A stretch of 64,000 nt of DNA from the NCBI RefSeq assembly GCF_000426485.1, contig NZ_AUFL01000004.1, positions 62,001-126,000 on the forward strand. Reading direction: 5' to 3'. Positions 44,702 through 52,825 of the stretch are shown here, in pieces. A program made the translations under genes and the position numbers. This DNA comes from Indolivaga capnocytophagoides DSM 22835 (GTDB lineage Bacteria; Bacteroidota; Bacteroidia; Bacteroidales; Dysgonomonadaceae). The notes under the pieces were generated by a model. That model ran no database searches, was not told the origin of the DNA, and was given only the letters and a program-made list of their open reading frames with translations. The first letter of the stretch is position 1. Each line of letters starts with the position of its first letter.

Positions 44702-44741
44702 AACAGAAAAGCGATTATCTATTGACAATCGCTTTTCTGTT
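44702..44741. terminator. Bidirectional terminator between yidC and pyrF
   Basis: AACAGAAAAGCGATT and AATCGCTTTTCTGTT form a 15-bp perfect stem with a 10-base loop, with A and T runs inside the stem on both strands. It ends two convergent genes. Confidence 0.88.
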
Positions 44742-44748
44742 GTTATAC

Positions 44749-45573
44749 CTAGAAAATAGATGTTAGATACCCCGCCATTTCTGCTTGTATCTTTTTAGCT
44801 TCTGAAGCTGCTCTGTTTGCAAAGTCTTCAGTATTATCAGCATAAATAATACCTCTTGAAGAATTAACCAATAAGCCGCACTCTTTAGTCATCCCATATT
44901 TTACAACTTCGGCAAGAGATCCACCTTGAGCTCCGACTCCCGGTACAAGCAGAAAATGATTAGGTGCGTGTTTTCTTATATCAGCGAACATAGAACCTTG
45001 GGTTGCTCCGACAACATACATCAATTGTTCATCTGTTGCCCATTCCTGAGATTTTTTCAGTACCTTTTCGAAAAGCCTTTCACCATTACTGTCTTCTGTG
45101 AGCTGAAAATCAGCTGATCCTTTGTTAGATGTTAAAGCCAATAATATTACCCATTTATTAGGATAGATAAGAAAAGGTTTTACACTATCTTCTCCCATAT
45201 AAGGAGCTACAGTTATAGCGTTTGCCTTTAGGTGTTCAAATGCTGATTTAGCATACATTTCGGACGTATTTCCGATGTCTCCTCGCTTAGCATCAAGTAT
45301 AATAAACTGCTTAGGGTATTTAGTCCGAATGTATTCTATCGTTTTTTCTAAGGCCCATATACCTTTTATGCCGATACTTTCGTAAAAAGCAGTATTAGGT
45401 TTATAAGCTACACAATATGGAGCTGTAGCATCAACTATTGCTTTATTGAATGAATAGATAGGGTCTTCTTCTTCTAGAAGATGTGATGGGATTTTTGTCA
45501 AATCAGTATCTAATCCTACACAAAGGAAGGATTGCTTCTGTTTGATGTTTTCGATAAGATCTTGCTTAGTCAT
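44749..45573 (-). CDS. pyrF: Orotidine 5'-phosphate decarboxylase (type 2)
   Basis: A 274-residue enzyme that makes UMP from [36 protein letters not shown] (the Asp-Lys-Asp catalytic array) and VPGVGAQGG are the type 2 PyrF motifs. Length is normal for that group. It lies 6 bases after the lipoprotein gene on the same strand and ends at a strong terminator. In related genomes I would expect prfA closer by, and here two surface genes separate them. Confidence 0.94.
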   Translation of the reverse strand: MTKQDLIENIKQKQSFLCVGLDTDLTKIPSHLLEEEDPIYSFNKAIVDATAPYCVAYKPNTAFYESIGIKGIWALEKTIEYIRTKYPKQFIILDAKRGDIGNTSEMYAKSAFEHLKANAITVAPYMGEDSVKPFLIYPNKWVILLALTSNKGSADFQLTEDSNGERLFEKVLKKSQEWATDEQLMYVVGATQGSMFADIRKHAPNHFLLVPGVGAQGGSLAEVVKYGMTKECGLLVNSSRGIIYADNTEDFANRAASEAKKIQAEMAGYLTSIF

Positions 45574-45579
45574 TGTTTA

Positions 45580-47289
45580 TTATTTTATACTAATGGTCTC
45601 AAGACTCCAAGACTCGATGCTTCTTTGAGAGTCAGAGATATTTCTGATTACATATAATATGTCTCCGGCCTTACTGCTAAATATATAATAAGGGGTAACT
45701 TCATAAAATGCTGAAACATTATTGATAGATGTATAATAATCCTTTTCAAAAGAGATATCTTTTATCCAATAATAGCTCGAGCCATTGAATTGTTTAATCG
45801 CTGTATTAGTGGGATTATAATACGAATTCGTTTGATTTATTGCGTAAAATGTATTTGTTTTGGCATTATGATCTATCCATAAATATTCATTAGAGTAAGA
45901 GCTTTTTTCATTAAACTTGCCAATTTCCGGAAGATCATCCCATGTTGAAGTATTTATTGTTGGAGTTTTGACTATGGAACCATAAGAGCCGATCAAATAA
46001 TTACCATTTTCTGTTTGAAATATTTTCTTTCCTAGACTTTGATGCCAATAGTACTCTGTATAATTATTATTATCATCTAATTTAGACAAATCCAACAGTA
46101 TAACCCCATTAGGAGAAACATTTTCTCTACTTCCTATAATGTATGGTTTGTTCATAACCTTTATAAGATTACTATTTCTGTCAAGTTGCGATGAATATCG
46201 ACTAAGCCTACTGGTATTTCCATCCTTAAGATTGATGGCATACAACCCGTCACCTGAGTAGGTTGTAGTATGTGTCGTAAAATAGCAATAACCATTTTCT
46301 CCTGAAACTACACTATGTGTATTTAGATCAATATTGAATTGTTTGCTTATTTTTCTTGTTGGAATATCTATCTCGGTAACAAGTTCACTGAACCCAATAT
46401 AAGCAAGTTTTCCATCTTCGGTTGTACTTATGCAATTAGGAGATTTTGGTAACTCAATTATAGTTTGCTGATTGTTTTTGAAAACAACCATATTATCAGG
46501 GTTTTGAGTCAAAACATACAATTCATCATTTACTTTTGAATAATATACATCTTTTACTGTACCATTTATTGCATATATATTATCTGCATTTCCTTTCCTT
46601 CCTGATACTTTTACCTGAATAGTGATATTGGGTTTTGATTTATCATTAGTTTTTATAATAATTTTACCTTCATAGTCTTTTTCTTCTAATTTTTCTCTGT
46701 TTAATGTAAATAATACAGATTGTATAGAAAAAGGATTAATCGCTTTAGGACTGCTGCTACAAATTAACCATTCCGGCGTACTGTCAACAGACCAAACAAC
46801 AATACCATTATTACTTGTATTAGTTATGGAGAGTTCTAACTGATCCTTAGATTTTCCGAAATTTAAAAGATCCGTACTTATAGATAAGGTTGGATTTCCA
46901 AGATTCTGATAAACTATATTAAATGTATAAACATTATTGTTTTGTTTGAAGTATACAGTTCCAAGCTCACTATAGCCAAGACCTCCAGAAAGATTAATAT
47001 CAGAGCTGGTTCTATAGCTGAAATTTAAGATATTATTACTAACAGACCCCGTATTTGAATTTATTTCCAGCCAAGATGGATATTTGATAATCTGGCATGC
47101 CCCATCAGGAAGCCCATTAACTGTAACTTCAGCCTGAGTAAACTCAGAAACTTTTTTATCTAAAGCTAAAACTCCTTCCGTTTTTATCGGATTGTCGATA
47201 TTATTCTTGTTTTCATCCAGAAAATCATTACTACAAGCTGTCAGGATTGTAATAAAACCTATCAAAACTAAATTATAAATTTTTCTCAT
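45580..47289 (-). CDS. BACON-like lipoprotein with C-terminal repeat domain
   Basis: A 569-residue exported lipoprotein. The signal peptide ends at the lipobox LTAC (Cys19). Two Ig-like segments follow: one with CQIIKYPSWLEINSNTGSVS and one with WSVDSTPEWLICSSSP, both of BACON type with the typical P-x-W-L turn. From about residue 235 there are repeated beta blocks (DDELYVLTQNPDNMVVF, GKLAYIGFSELVTEID, GLYAINLKDGNTSRLS) suggesting a beta-propeller. It is likely surface-exposed or periplasmic. Ligand unknown, possibly a glycan as in some BACON proteins. It is co-directional with the beta-barrel gene. Confidence 0.8.
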   Translation of the reverse strand: MRKIYNLVLIGFITILTACSNDFLDENKNNIDNPIKTEGVLALDKKVSEFTQAEVTVNGLPDGACQIIKYPSWLEINSNTGSVSNNILNFSYRTSSDINLSGGLGYSELGTVYFKQNNNVYTFNIVYQNLGNPTLSISTDLLNFGKSKDQLELSITNTSNNGIVVWSVDSTPEWLICSSSPKAINPFSIQSVLFTLNREKLEEKDYEGKIIIKTNDKSKPNITIQVKVSGRKGNADNIYAINGTVKDVYYSKVNDELYVLTQNPDNMVVFKNNQQTIIELPKSPNCISTTEDGKLAYIGFSELVTEIDIPTRKISKQFNIDLNTHSVVSGENGYCYFTTHTTTYSGDGLYAINLKDGNTSRLSRYSSQLDRNSNLIKVMNKPYIIGSRENVSPNGVILLDLSKLDDNNNYTEYYWHQSLGKKIFQTENGNYLIGSYGSIVKTPTINTSTWDDLPEIGKFNEKSSYSNEYLWIDHNAKTNTFYAINQTNSYYNPTNTAIKQFNGSSYYWIKDISFEKDYYTSINNVSAFYEVTPYYIFSSKAGDILYVIRNISDSQRSIESWSLETISIK

Positions 47290-47310
47290 TTTCAGTGTAG
47301 TTAGTTGTTT

Positions 47311-48018
47311 TTATTTGTAAAAGCGGATACCCAAGCCCAGATTCAGATGCGCCAGATTTATTTTATTGTCACCCGATAGTTTTCCGGATTGACTTTGGTA
47401 ACCGTCATTAAGAGTTACTTTTCCTATTGTACCGACCATGCTGCTTAGAGTAGCTCCGATTGATATATTTTTTGAGCAAAAATATTCTATACCTATTTCG
47501 CTGTTCATCCCAATAGTTCCTCCTGTTGCAACTATATTGTAGATAGAGCGGGCTTCATCTCTATAATGAAGGTAGCCGATTGCGATTTGTGCTGTTAACT
47601 GGAATGGACTCTCACTATTAAATCTTGTCTGCATATAGAAAGACGGTCCAATAAAGTTATAATACATTCTTTCATCAATGTTAAGCATCTCAATATAACC
47701 ATCTCCATCCGTATCAAATGCCAGATTATTTTTCTTTGACGATGATGTGAATAAGTGATACTTTAATCCTACACCCATATTAGCTTGAAAAAGATAATGG
47801 GCATCAATATCAAGGCTTTGTCCCCATTTAAGAGTTTTGTAAAAATCTTTAGCATCTTTTGAGGCCATTCCGGCATCAATTAAACTTCTTTCTGCTTCTT
47901 TAGAGCTGGCTGTTACATAAGATGCACTTCCTGACAAACCAAATCTCCATTTATACTCTTGAGCCGAAGCGTAGACTGTCGTCATAATAAGACTAAGAAT
48001 AAAAAAAAGTCGAGTCAT
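47311..48018 (-). CDS. Outer-membrane beta-barrel protein
   Basis: A 235-residue protein. The signal peptide ends TVYASAQ. The rest shows alternating strands of an 8- to 10-stranded barrel (KWRFGLSGSASYVTAS, MGVGLKYHLFTSSS, FIGPSFYMQTRFN) and ends in LNLGLGIRFYK, whose aromatic-rich final strand fits Bam recognition. It lies 21 bases before the lipoprotein gene and 37 bases after prfA, so it is probably in the prfA transcript. Function is unknown. Confidence 0.78.
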   Translation of the reverse strand: MTRLFFILSLIMTTVYASAQEYKWRFGLSGSASYVTASSKEAERSLIDAGMASKDAKDFYKTLKWGQSLDIDAHYLFQANMGVGLKYHLFTSSSKKNNLAFDTDGDGYIEMLNIDERMYYNFIGPSFYMQTRFNSESPFQLTAQIAIGYLHYRDEARSIYNIVATGGTIGMNSEIGIEYFCSKNISIGATLSSMVGTIGKVTLNDGYQSQSGKLSGDNKINLAHLNLGLGIRFYK

Positions 48019-48055
48019 AGTATTAGTGTTTTAGTAGTTATAGAATGTGTGATGT

Positions 48056-49141
48056 TTATAATTCATTTTCTTTTAATCTCTCTGCATTTTCGGCAATAGT
48101 CAGTTGATCTATAATGTTTTGAATATCTCCATCCATTATTGCCGATAAATTATAAAGAGTAAGATTTATCCGGTGATCGGTTACACGTCCTTGCGGATAA
48201 TTATACGTTCGTATTTTTGCAGATCGGTCTCCGGTTGATACCATAGTTTTTCTTTTCGAAGCAATTTCGTCCTGATATTTTGATAACTCAATGTCGTATA
48301 GCTTTGTCCGAAGCATCAATAATGCTTTTTCACGATTAGCTAACTGAGAACGGGCTTCCTGACACTGAATCATTATCCCTGTAGGTTTATGGGTAAGTTG
48401 AACTTTTGTTTCCACTTTATTTACATTCTGTCCACCCGCACCGCTTGATCTTGCTGTCTGCCATTCAAGATCCGCTGGATTTATTTCCACATCCACTTCT
48501 TCTGCTTCGGGTAAAACTGCTACAGTGGCAGCAGATGTATGTACACGTCCTTGGGTTTCGGTTTCAGGAACACGCTGCACACGATGAACACCCGATTCGT
48601 ATTTCAGAATGCCATAGACCCCTTCACCTGATACGGTAAAGATTATTTCTTTAAAACCACCTGATGAACCTTCTGTATAGCTTGTGAGTTCAGTTTTCCA
48701 ACCCTTCGTTTCGCAGTATTTCTGATACATACGATAAAGATCACCCGCAAATATTGCAGCTTCATCTCCCCCTGTGCCGCCACGTATCTCAACTATGGCA
48801 TCTTTTTCATCCTGAGGGTCAGCAGGAACAAGCAATAGTTTTATTTCTTCTTCGAGTGAAGGTAACCTGTTGTTGGCTGATTCGAGTTCTTCTTTAGCTA
48901 TCTCTTTAAATTCCGGATCTGTTTCATTTTCTAAAATACTTTTCGCTTCCGAAATACTATTTAAGACTTGTTCGTATTCATTTCTGGCATCTACGATTTT
49001 TTCCAAATCCCTGTATTCCTTGTTTAGTTTAACATAACGTTTCATGTCGGATATCACATTGGGATCTGTTATTAACTTTCCGATTTCTTCGAAACGAATA
49101 ACTAATGCATCTAATTTTTCGAGGAGTGATTGTTGACTCAT
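48056..49141 (-). CDS. prfA: Peptide chain release factor 1
   Basis: A 361-residue factor reading UAA and UAG. Residues 192-194 (PET) are the PxT stop-codon reader, and GAGGQNVNK places the hydrolysis GGQ at 236-238. Length is normal. A palindromic repeat sits 22 bases upstream of its ATG. Two surface-protein genes and pyrF follow on the same strand. Confidence 0.97.
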   Translation of the reverse strand: MSQQSLLEKLDALVIRFEEIGKLITDPNVISDMKRYVKLNKEYRDLEKIVDARNEYEQVLNSISEAKSILENETDPEFKEIAKEELESANNRLPSLEEEIKLLLVPADPQDEKDAIVEIRGGTGGDEAAIFAGDLYRMYQKYCETKGWKTELTSYTEGSSGGFKEIIFTVSGEGVYGILKYESGVHRVQRVPETETQGRVHTSAATVAVLPEAEEVDVEINPADLEWQTARSSGAGGQNVNKVETKVQLTHKPTGIMIQCQEARSQLANREKALLMLRTKLYDIELSKYQDEIASKRKTMVSTGDRSAKIRTYNYPQGRVTDHRINLTLYNLSAIMDGDIQNIIDQLTIAENAERLKENEL

Positions 49142-49163
49142 TATTTTGTATTAAAAGGCTTTT

Positions 49164-49180
49164 TAGGTCTCAGACCTTTC
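49164..49180. repeat. Intergenic palindromic repeat (copy N)
   Basis: TAGGTCTCAGACCTTTC, 22 bases upstream of the prfA start in its leader. The orientation is uncertain because the conserved ATTTATT flank is lost. Confidence 0.68.
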
Positions 49181-49321
49181 TGCTCTCCATTCAATAATAA
49201 TCGGCACAGCCGACTATGTCATATCTCGGAGAAATGATATTATGTTTATTTTACTGCAAACTTACATAAAAACCGTGATTAATAAGCCTGTTGAATCAAA
49301 ATCACAAGATGATTTTTTCAG

Positions 49322-49983
49322 AAAAGGTAACAAAAGTAACAAGATCAGTGACCAATGATTGTAGTTATTATTCATTCCCATTACCTATCGAATGCCGGAT
49401 CGTAAGCAACCTCCGTCTCCGGAGAATCAGACTTGACTTTGAGAGCTTCTCGTCTTGCTTCCATTTCTTCTTCCGTGAAATTACCGCTGCCATTGTCTTG
49501 CAGAAATTGAAGTTGATCGGCTGCCTCTTGATTCTGTACTATGATTTCCCAGGGCACGCGAATGTTTTCCACTTTTTCTTCTATTTCACCTTCTTTAGCC
49601 ATTGCCATTTTCAGGGTCTTTTCATCTGCTGAATATTCTTTCATGGTTACCGTTTTTCCGGTCAGATATATTTCACCGTACTCGTCTACGGCATATTTAT
49701 AACGCGTTGTAGTTACGGTATAGCCATGCTCTAATCTTTGTTTGAGTATCTGTCGGGCTTTTTGAGCCAGCCGTTCGTCACGACCTGCACGGGCATCATC
49801 TATCATTTCTTTGAAATCGGTGTATTTCCGTGCCCATTGATAGAATGTTTTACGGCTGATGCTGTGCATTGTACAGATTTCACCCAATGTATACTCGTCT
49901 TGTTCTATTGCATCCGCTATTTTCTTGCCTAGTTGTTCTGTGTATTTTGCCATAATTGTAAAGTTTTTTTTAAGTATAGATAA
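49322..49983 (-). mobile_element. Element carrying the terminase-small-subunit-like gene
   Basis: On the minus strand it runs from ATCTATACTTAAAA, just after the T-tract of the lrgB terminator, through the gene at 49381-49953 to TTGTTACTTTTGTTACCTTTT. Both ends and parts of the interior are repeated at 40465-40643. There is no transposase, and no obvious target duplication was found. Calling it mobile is inference from the two related copies. Confidence 0.5.
49381..49953 (-). CDS. Orphan phage terminase small-subunit-like HTH protein
   Basis: A 190-residue DNA-binding protein. EYTLGEICTMHSISRKTFYQWARKYTDFKEMIDDA (about 20-54) is a helix-turn-helix like that of phBC6A51/terminase small subunits, followed by a helical region, a short beta hairpin (YKYAVDEYGEIYLTGK) and an acidic C-terminus. 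Terminase small subunits mark phage DNA for packaging, but no large terminase, portal or other phage gene is near. It may be a phage relic, a satellite gene or a domesticated regulator. A second, internally deleted copy is at 40465-40643. Confidence 0.68.
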   Translation of the reverse strand: MAKYTEQLGKKIADAIEQDEYTLGEICTMHSISRKTFYQWARKYTDFKEMIDDARAGRDERLAQKARQILKQRLEHGYTVTTTRYKYAVDEYGEIYLTGKTVTMKEYSADEKTLKMAMAKEGEIEEKVENIRVPWEIIVQNQEAADQLQFLQDNGSGNFTEEEMEARREALKVKSDSPETEVAYDPAFDR

Positions 49984-50020
49984 AAAAATCTAAATCCGAT
50001 TGTTGTTTGGATTTAGATTT
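49984..50020 (-). terminator. Intrinsic terminator after lrgAB
   Basis: On the minus strand AAATCTAAATCC and GGATTTAGATTT form a 12-bp stem followed by a run of T's. The terminase-like element begins right after this T-tract, the same position as at the cydB terminator. Confidence 0.8.
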
Positions 50021-50021
50021 T

Positions 50022-50042
50022 ACCAAAGATCTGTGACCTTAA
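50022..50042 (-). repeat. Intergenic palindromic repeat (copy O)
   Basis: On the minus strand AAGGTCACAGATCTTTGGTAA; the TTTGGTAA of the long form is kept but the middle is shortened. It lies between the lrgB stop and the lrgAB terminator. Confidence 0.55.
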
Positions 50043-50080
50043 TACTTAATAGAGATATATTATTATGGCTAAAATGCTTG

Positions 50081-50773
50081 TTACGATATCAAACTATGTA
50101 CAAAAGGAATCAACAGAGCGGTCATAACACCCATCAGTCCGATAGCTAATCCACTGATAGCGCCTTCGATTGTTCCCATCTCCATAGCTTTAACTGTGCC
50201 GACACTGTGTGCTGATGCTCCCATAGCTAACCCTTTGGCTATACTACTCTTAATTCCTAACACTCTTAATACATATGGACCAACTATTCCGCCGTATATT
50301 CCGCAAAACAAAACGATAACAGCAGTCAGAGAAGGCATTCCCCCGCTTTGTGTCGAAATGTTTATGGCGATTGCGGTAGTCACTGATTTAGGCTCTAGAG
50401 TCATGACCAAAGCTTCGTCAGCACCTGTCAGTTTAGCAAGGACAATAACGCTGATAATACCCGTAATACTGCCTACGAATATAGAGGTAAGTATTGATAT
50501 GACGTTGCCTTTCAGGTATGACATCTGTTCATATAGTATATACCCTAATGCAACAACGGACGGCCCTAATAAAAAACTGACAAATTGTCCTCCCTGCTGA
50601 AATTTATCATAGTCCATCTTTGTCACCTGTAGAAAGAGTATAATGATCGCTATTGATATAATTAACGGGTGTAATATTGCAACTCTTGTTTTTTTGAATA
50701 TCCATTGACCAAACAAATAACTGCCGAATATGAGTACGAGTATAAACTCTGGAGTTTCAATTAATGCTTTCAT
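50081..50773 (-). CDS. lrgB: LrgB/CidB family membrane protein
   Basis: A 230-residue inner-membrane protein with about eight helices. ETPEFILVLIFGSYLFGQWIFKK at the start and TGADEALVMTLEPKSVTTAIAINIS and GASAHSVGTVKAMEMG later are LrgB signatures. The frame is open to 50815, but MKALIETPEF at 50773 is the family-like start and overlaps the lrgA stop by 17 bases, implying coupling. With LrgA it modulates murein hydrolase activity or pyruvate/metabolite export in other bacteria. Confidence 0.88.
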   Translation of the reverse strand: MKALIETPEFILVLIFGSYLFGQWIFKKTRVAILHPLIISIAIIILFLQVTKMDYDKFQQGGQFVSFLLGPSVVALGYILYEQMSYLKGNVISILTSIFVGSITGIISVIVLAKLTGADEALVMTLEPKSVTTAIAINISTQSGGMPSLTAVIVLFCGIYGGIVGPYVLRVLGIKSSIAKGLAMGASAHSVGTVKAMEMGTIEGAISGLAIGLMGVMTALLIPFVHSLIS

Positions 50774-51119
50774 CTTCTTTCTTTTTTTCCATGCGCTGTT
50801 GAACCAGTCCAACAACTGCGATTACTAAAATTGTGCTGATTGAGCATGTAATGATAATAGAAGCCCAGAATTTACTCAGAACACCGAATGAAGTCATAAG
50901 TCCGGCTCCGGACGGAATAAAAAATATTGCCATGTTTTTAGTAATGGCATTCGCTGTTGAGTCTACGCTATCCGTACGGATTAATTTAAGATAAAGAGCT
51001 AGGAATAATAACATCATCCCTATTATACTCCCGGGAACAAACCCTTTAATGAGGTAGCTGACACATTCTCCTATGAAGTAAAACAGAAGAATGATAAACA
51101 TACCTTTTACCATTTTCAT
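50757..51119 (-). CDS. lrgA: LrgA/CidA family holin-like protein
   Basis: A 120-residue protein with four predicted helices. FYFIGECVSYLIKGFVPGSIIGMMLLFLAL and MAIFFIPSGAGLM are the family signatures, and the C-terminus is charged (QQRMEKKKEDESIN). It is the first gene of a two-gene operon with lrgB. In Firmicutes such proteins act as holin and antiholin; whether this holds in Bacteroidetes is uncertain. Confidence 0.9.
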   Translation of the reverse strand: MKMVKGMFIILLFYFIGECVSYLIKGFVPGSIIGMMLLFLALYLKLIRTDSVDSTANAITKNMAIFFIPSGAGLMTSFGVLSKFWASIIITCSISTILVIAVVGLVQQRMEKKKEDESIN

Positions 51120-51386
51120 ATAACTAATACCTAAAAATTAACGGTACAAAGTTATGCTTTTTTGAGCAGAGCTGCTTGTTTTATCTCAATTTATTTCGTT
51201 AAGATCCTATTTATTTTAGCCTTGATTAAGTATTGTTTTTATCCTTGTATTATGGATTAGAGGGTTCGGTGTTTTTTGAGGAGAATTTGCTGAAATAAAT
51301 GGAATTGATTATTTGCTATATAATAAATAGTTATCTTTTCTATCTTTATAGATTCCCATATTGAAGGGAGCTAAAAATGAGATTTT

Positions 51387-52214
51387 TTAGTTTTCCTCCT
51401 CGAAGACTTCAAGAGACATTGTTTGTCCATCGAAAACAGCATAAGAAAAAAATGTGATCCAGTCTCCTAATATAATTATCCGTGAAGAAACCGATAACAT
51501 GAGGTCGAGCATGATGTGTCGATGACCAAAAAGAAAGAAGTTGATAGATGGGGATTCTTGCAGCTGCTTTTTGGCAAAGAGAACAAGGTGTTCTTTATCT
51601 TCCCCCAGGTAATTCACAATTCCACCTGTAGCACGACTGTGGTTCGACCATTTGTGAGCAATTGCCAGAGCCCATCTCGGGTGTAGATTAGCGAATGCTT
51701 TACGGCACAATTGGCTGTGAAAGATGTGCCTGATCAATTTAAATGACCTCGAGTCATCTCCGAGTCCATCCCCATGAGCCAGAAAAAACTTCTTTCGGTA
51801 TATTTCAGTGACAAGAGGTTCGGTATGAACAATCATTCCACATTCTTTTTGCAAATAATCAGTCACCCATACATCGTGGTTTCCGATAAAAAAATGAATT
51901 TCTATACCCGAGTCTGTCAGTTCTGCAATTTTACCGAGTACCCGTGTAAAGCCTCTGGGTACAACATACTTATATTCAAACCAAAAATCAAAAATATCAC
52001 CTAACAAATAAATGGTTTTAGCATCATTCTTTACAAAATCGAACCATCTGCAAAGCTTTCGCTCGATGTCGTGGTTGACAGGGAGATTGTTGTCCGTTTG
52101 TTTTTTACTGCCGGGTAGAGTCAATGCTCCTTTGTCATTTGTATTGTTCTTGTTGTGTGATGCAGATCCCAGGTGAACATCAGAGAGGAAATATATTTTT
52201 TTCTTTTCAGACAT
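51387..52214 (-). CDS. lpxH: UDP-2,3-diacylglucosamine diphosphatase, LpxH-type
   Basis: A 275-residue calcineurin-like metallophosphoesterase. SDVHLGS (11-17), GDIFDFWFEY, GNHDVW, AHGDGLG and FGHRH supply the two-metal site in order. LpxH makes lipid X in lipid A synthesis at the inner membrane. The protein is somewhat longer than E. coli LpxH (about 240) because of an insert near residue 20-45. A long-form palindromic element ends directly at its start codon. Confidence 0.85.
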   Translation of the reverse strand: MSEKKKIYFLSDVHLGSASHNKNNTNDKGALTLPGSKKQTDNNLPVNHDIERKLCRWFDFVKNDAKTIYLLGDIFDFWFEYKYVVPRGFTRVLGKIAELTDSGIEIHFFIGNHDVWVTDYLQKECGMIVHTEPLVTEIYRKKFFLAHGDGLGDDSRSFKLIRHIFHSQLCRKAFANLHPRWALAIAHKWSNHSRATGGIVNYLGEDKEHLVLFAKKQLQESPSINFFLFGHRHIMLDLMLSVSSRIIILGDWITFFSYAVFDGQTMSLEVFEEEN

Positions 52215-52215
52215 A

Positions 52216-52307
52216 TTAAGTATATGAAAATATTTAATGATATATCTTCAATTTATTACAAGCATAAGCCATTTACCTGCTAAGCAATAAAAAGGTCTGA
52301 GACCTTA
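52216..52307 (-). repeat. Long-form intergenic palindromic element (copy P)
   Basis: Minus-strand reading: AAGGTCTCAGACCTTTTTAT core at 52305 downward, then TTGCTTAGCAGG, a variable middle, and the tail GATATATCATTAAATATTTTC. It spans the gap between the SufT-like gene and lpxH and ends at the lpxH ATG. The tail is nearly identical to that of copy S. Confidence 0.78.
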
Positions 52308-52309
52308 AA

Positions 52310-52627
52310 TTATAAGAACCCAAGTTCGAGTTTAGCTTCTTCACTAAGCATATCTTTATTCCATTCGGGCTCAAAAGTCAGATTGACAATTACGTTTTTG
52401 AGGCTTTTGATTGATTCGAGTTTTAAACGAACGTCTTCGAGTATAAAATCAGCAGCCGGACAGTTCGGCGCAGTCAATGTCATAGTAATGGTTACATTTT
52501 TTTCTTCATCGACATCAACATTATAAACTAAGCCTAAATCGTATATATTTACAGGAATTTCAGGATCATATACTGTTTTCAGCATACGTACTATTTCCTC
52601 TTCTAGTTGCATTATATTATTATCCAT
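52310..52627 (-). CDS. MIP18/SufT-like DUF59 protein
   Basis: A 105-residue protein. VYDPEIPVNIYDLGLVYNVDVDEEKNVTITMTLTAPNCPAADFILEDV is the DUF59 core with the conserved Cys in APNCPAA. Members help iron-sulfur cluster assembly or transfer. A long-form palindromic element fills its upstream gap. It is not next to a suf operon here, so the specific target is unknown. Confidence 0.9.
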   Translation of the reverse strand: MDNNIMQLEEEIVRMLKTVYDPEIPVNIYDLGLVYNVDVDEEKNVTITMTLTAPNCPAADFILEDVRLKLESIKSLKNVIVNLTFEPEWNKDMLSEEAKLELGFL

Positions 52628-52629
52628 AA

Positions 52630-52730
52630 TTTTGAAATTAAGTAATAAAATGTATCAAATGATATATTTGGGTTCATAACAGGCTTTGCTTATTTTTAGT
52701 AACCAAAGCTATAAAAAGGCCTGAAGCCTT
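52630..52730 (-). repeat. Long-form intergenic palindromic element (copy Q)
   Basis: Minus-strand reading: AAGGCTTCAGGCCTTTTTAT at 52730 downward, then the arms GCTTTGG...CAAAGC and the tail AATATATCATTTGATAC. In the core, CT/AG positions changed to GC-like pairs while the palindrome is kept. It ends at the ATG of the DUF59 gene. Confidence 0.75.
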
Positions 52731-52825
52731 AATAAAAAGCAAATTTAAGGAATAAATATCTTTATTCTGCTATTGATAAAGAATTTTGATTGTCTGATAT
52801 AGAAAAGCAATGATGTTAGTTCTAT

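Noticed and set aside
49381-49953. Prophage at the terminase-like gene
   Set aside because: No large terminase, portal, capsid, tail, lysis or integrase gene is nearby; the neighbours are prfA and lrgAB.
50774-50815. 14-residue N-terminal extension of LrgB
   Set aside because: It lies in the lrgA coding end and is hydrophilic (NSAWKKRKK); the family begins near MKALIETPEF.
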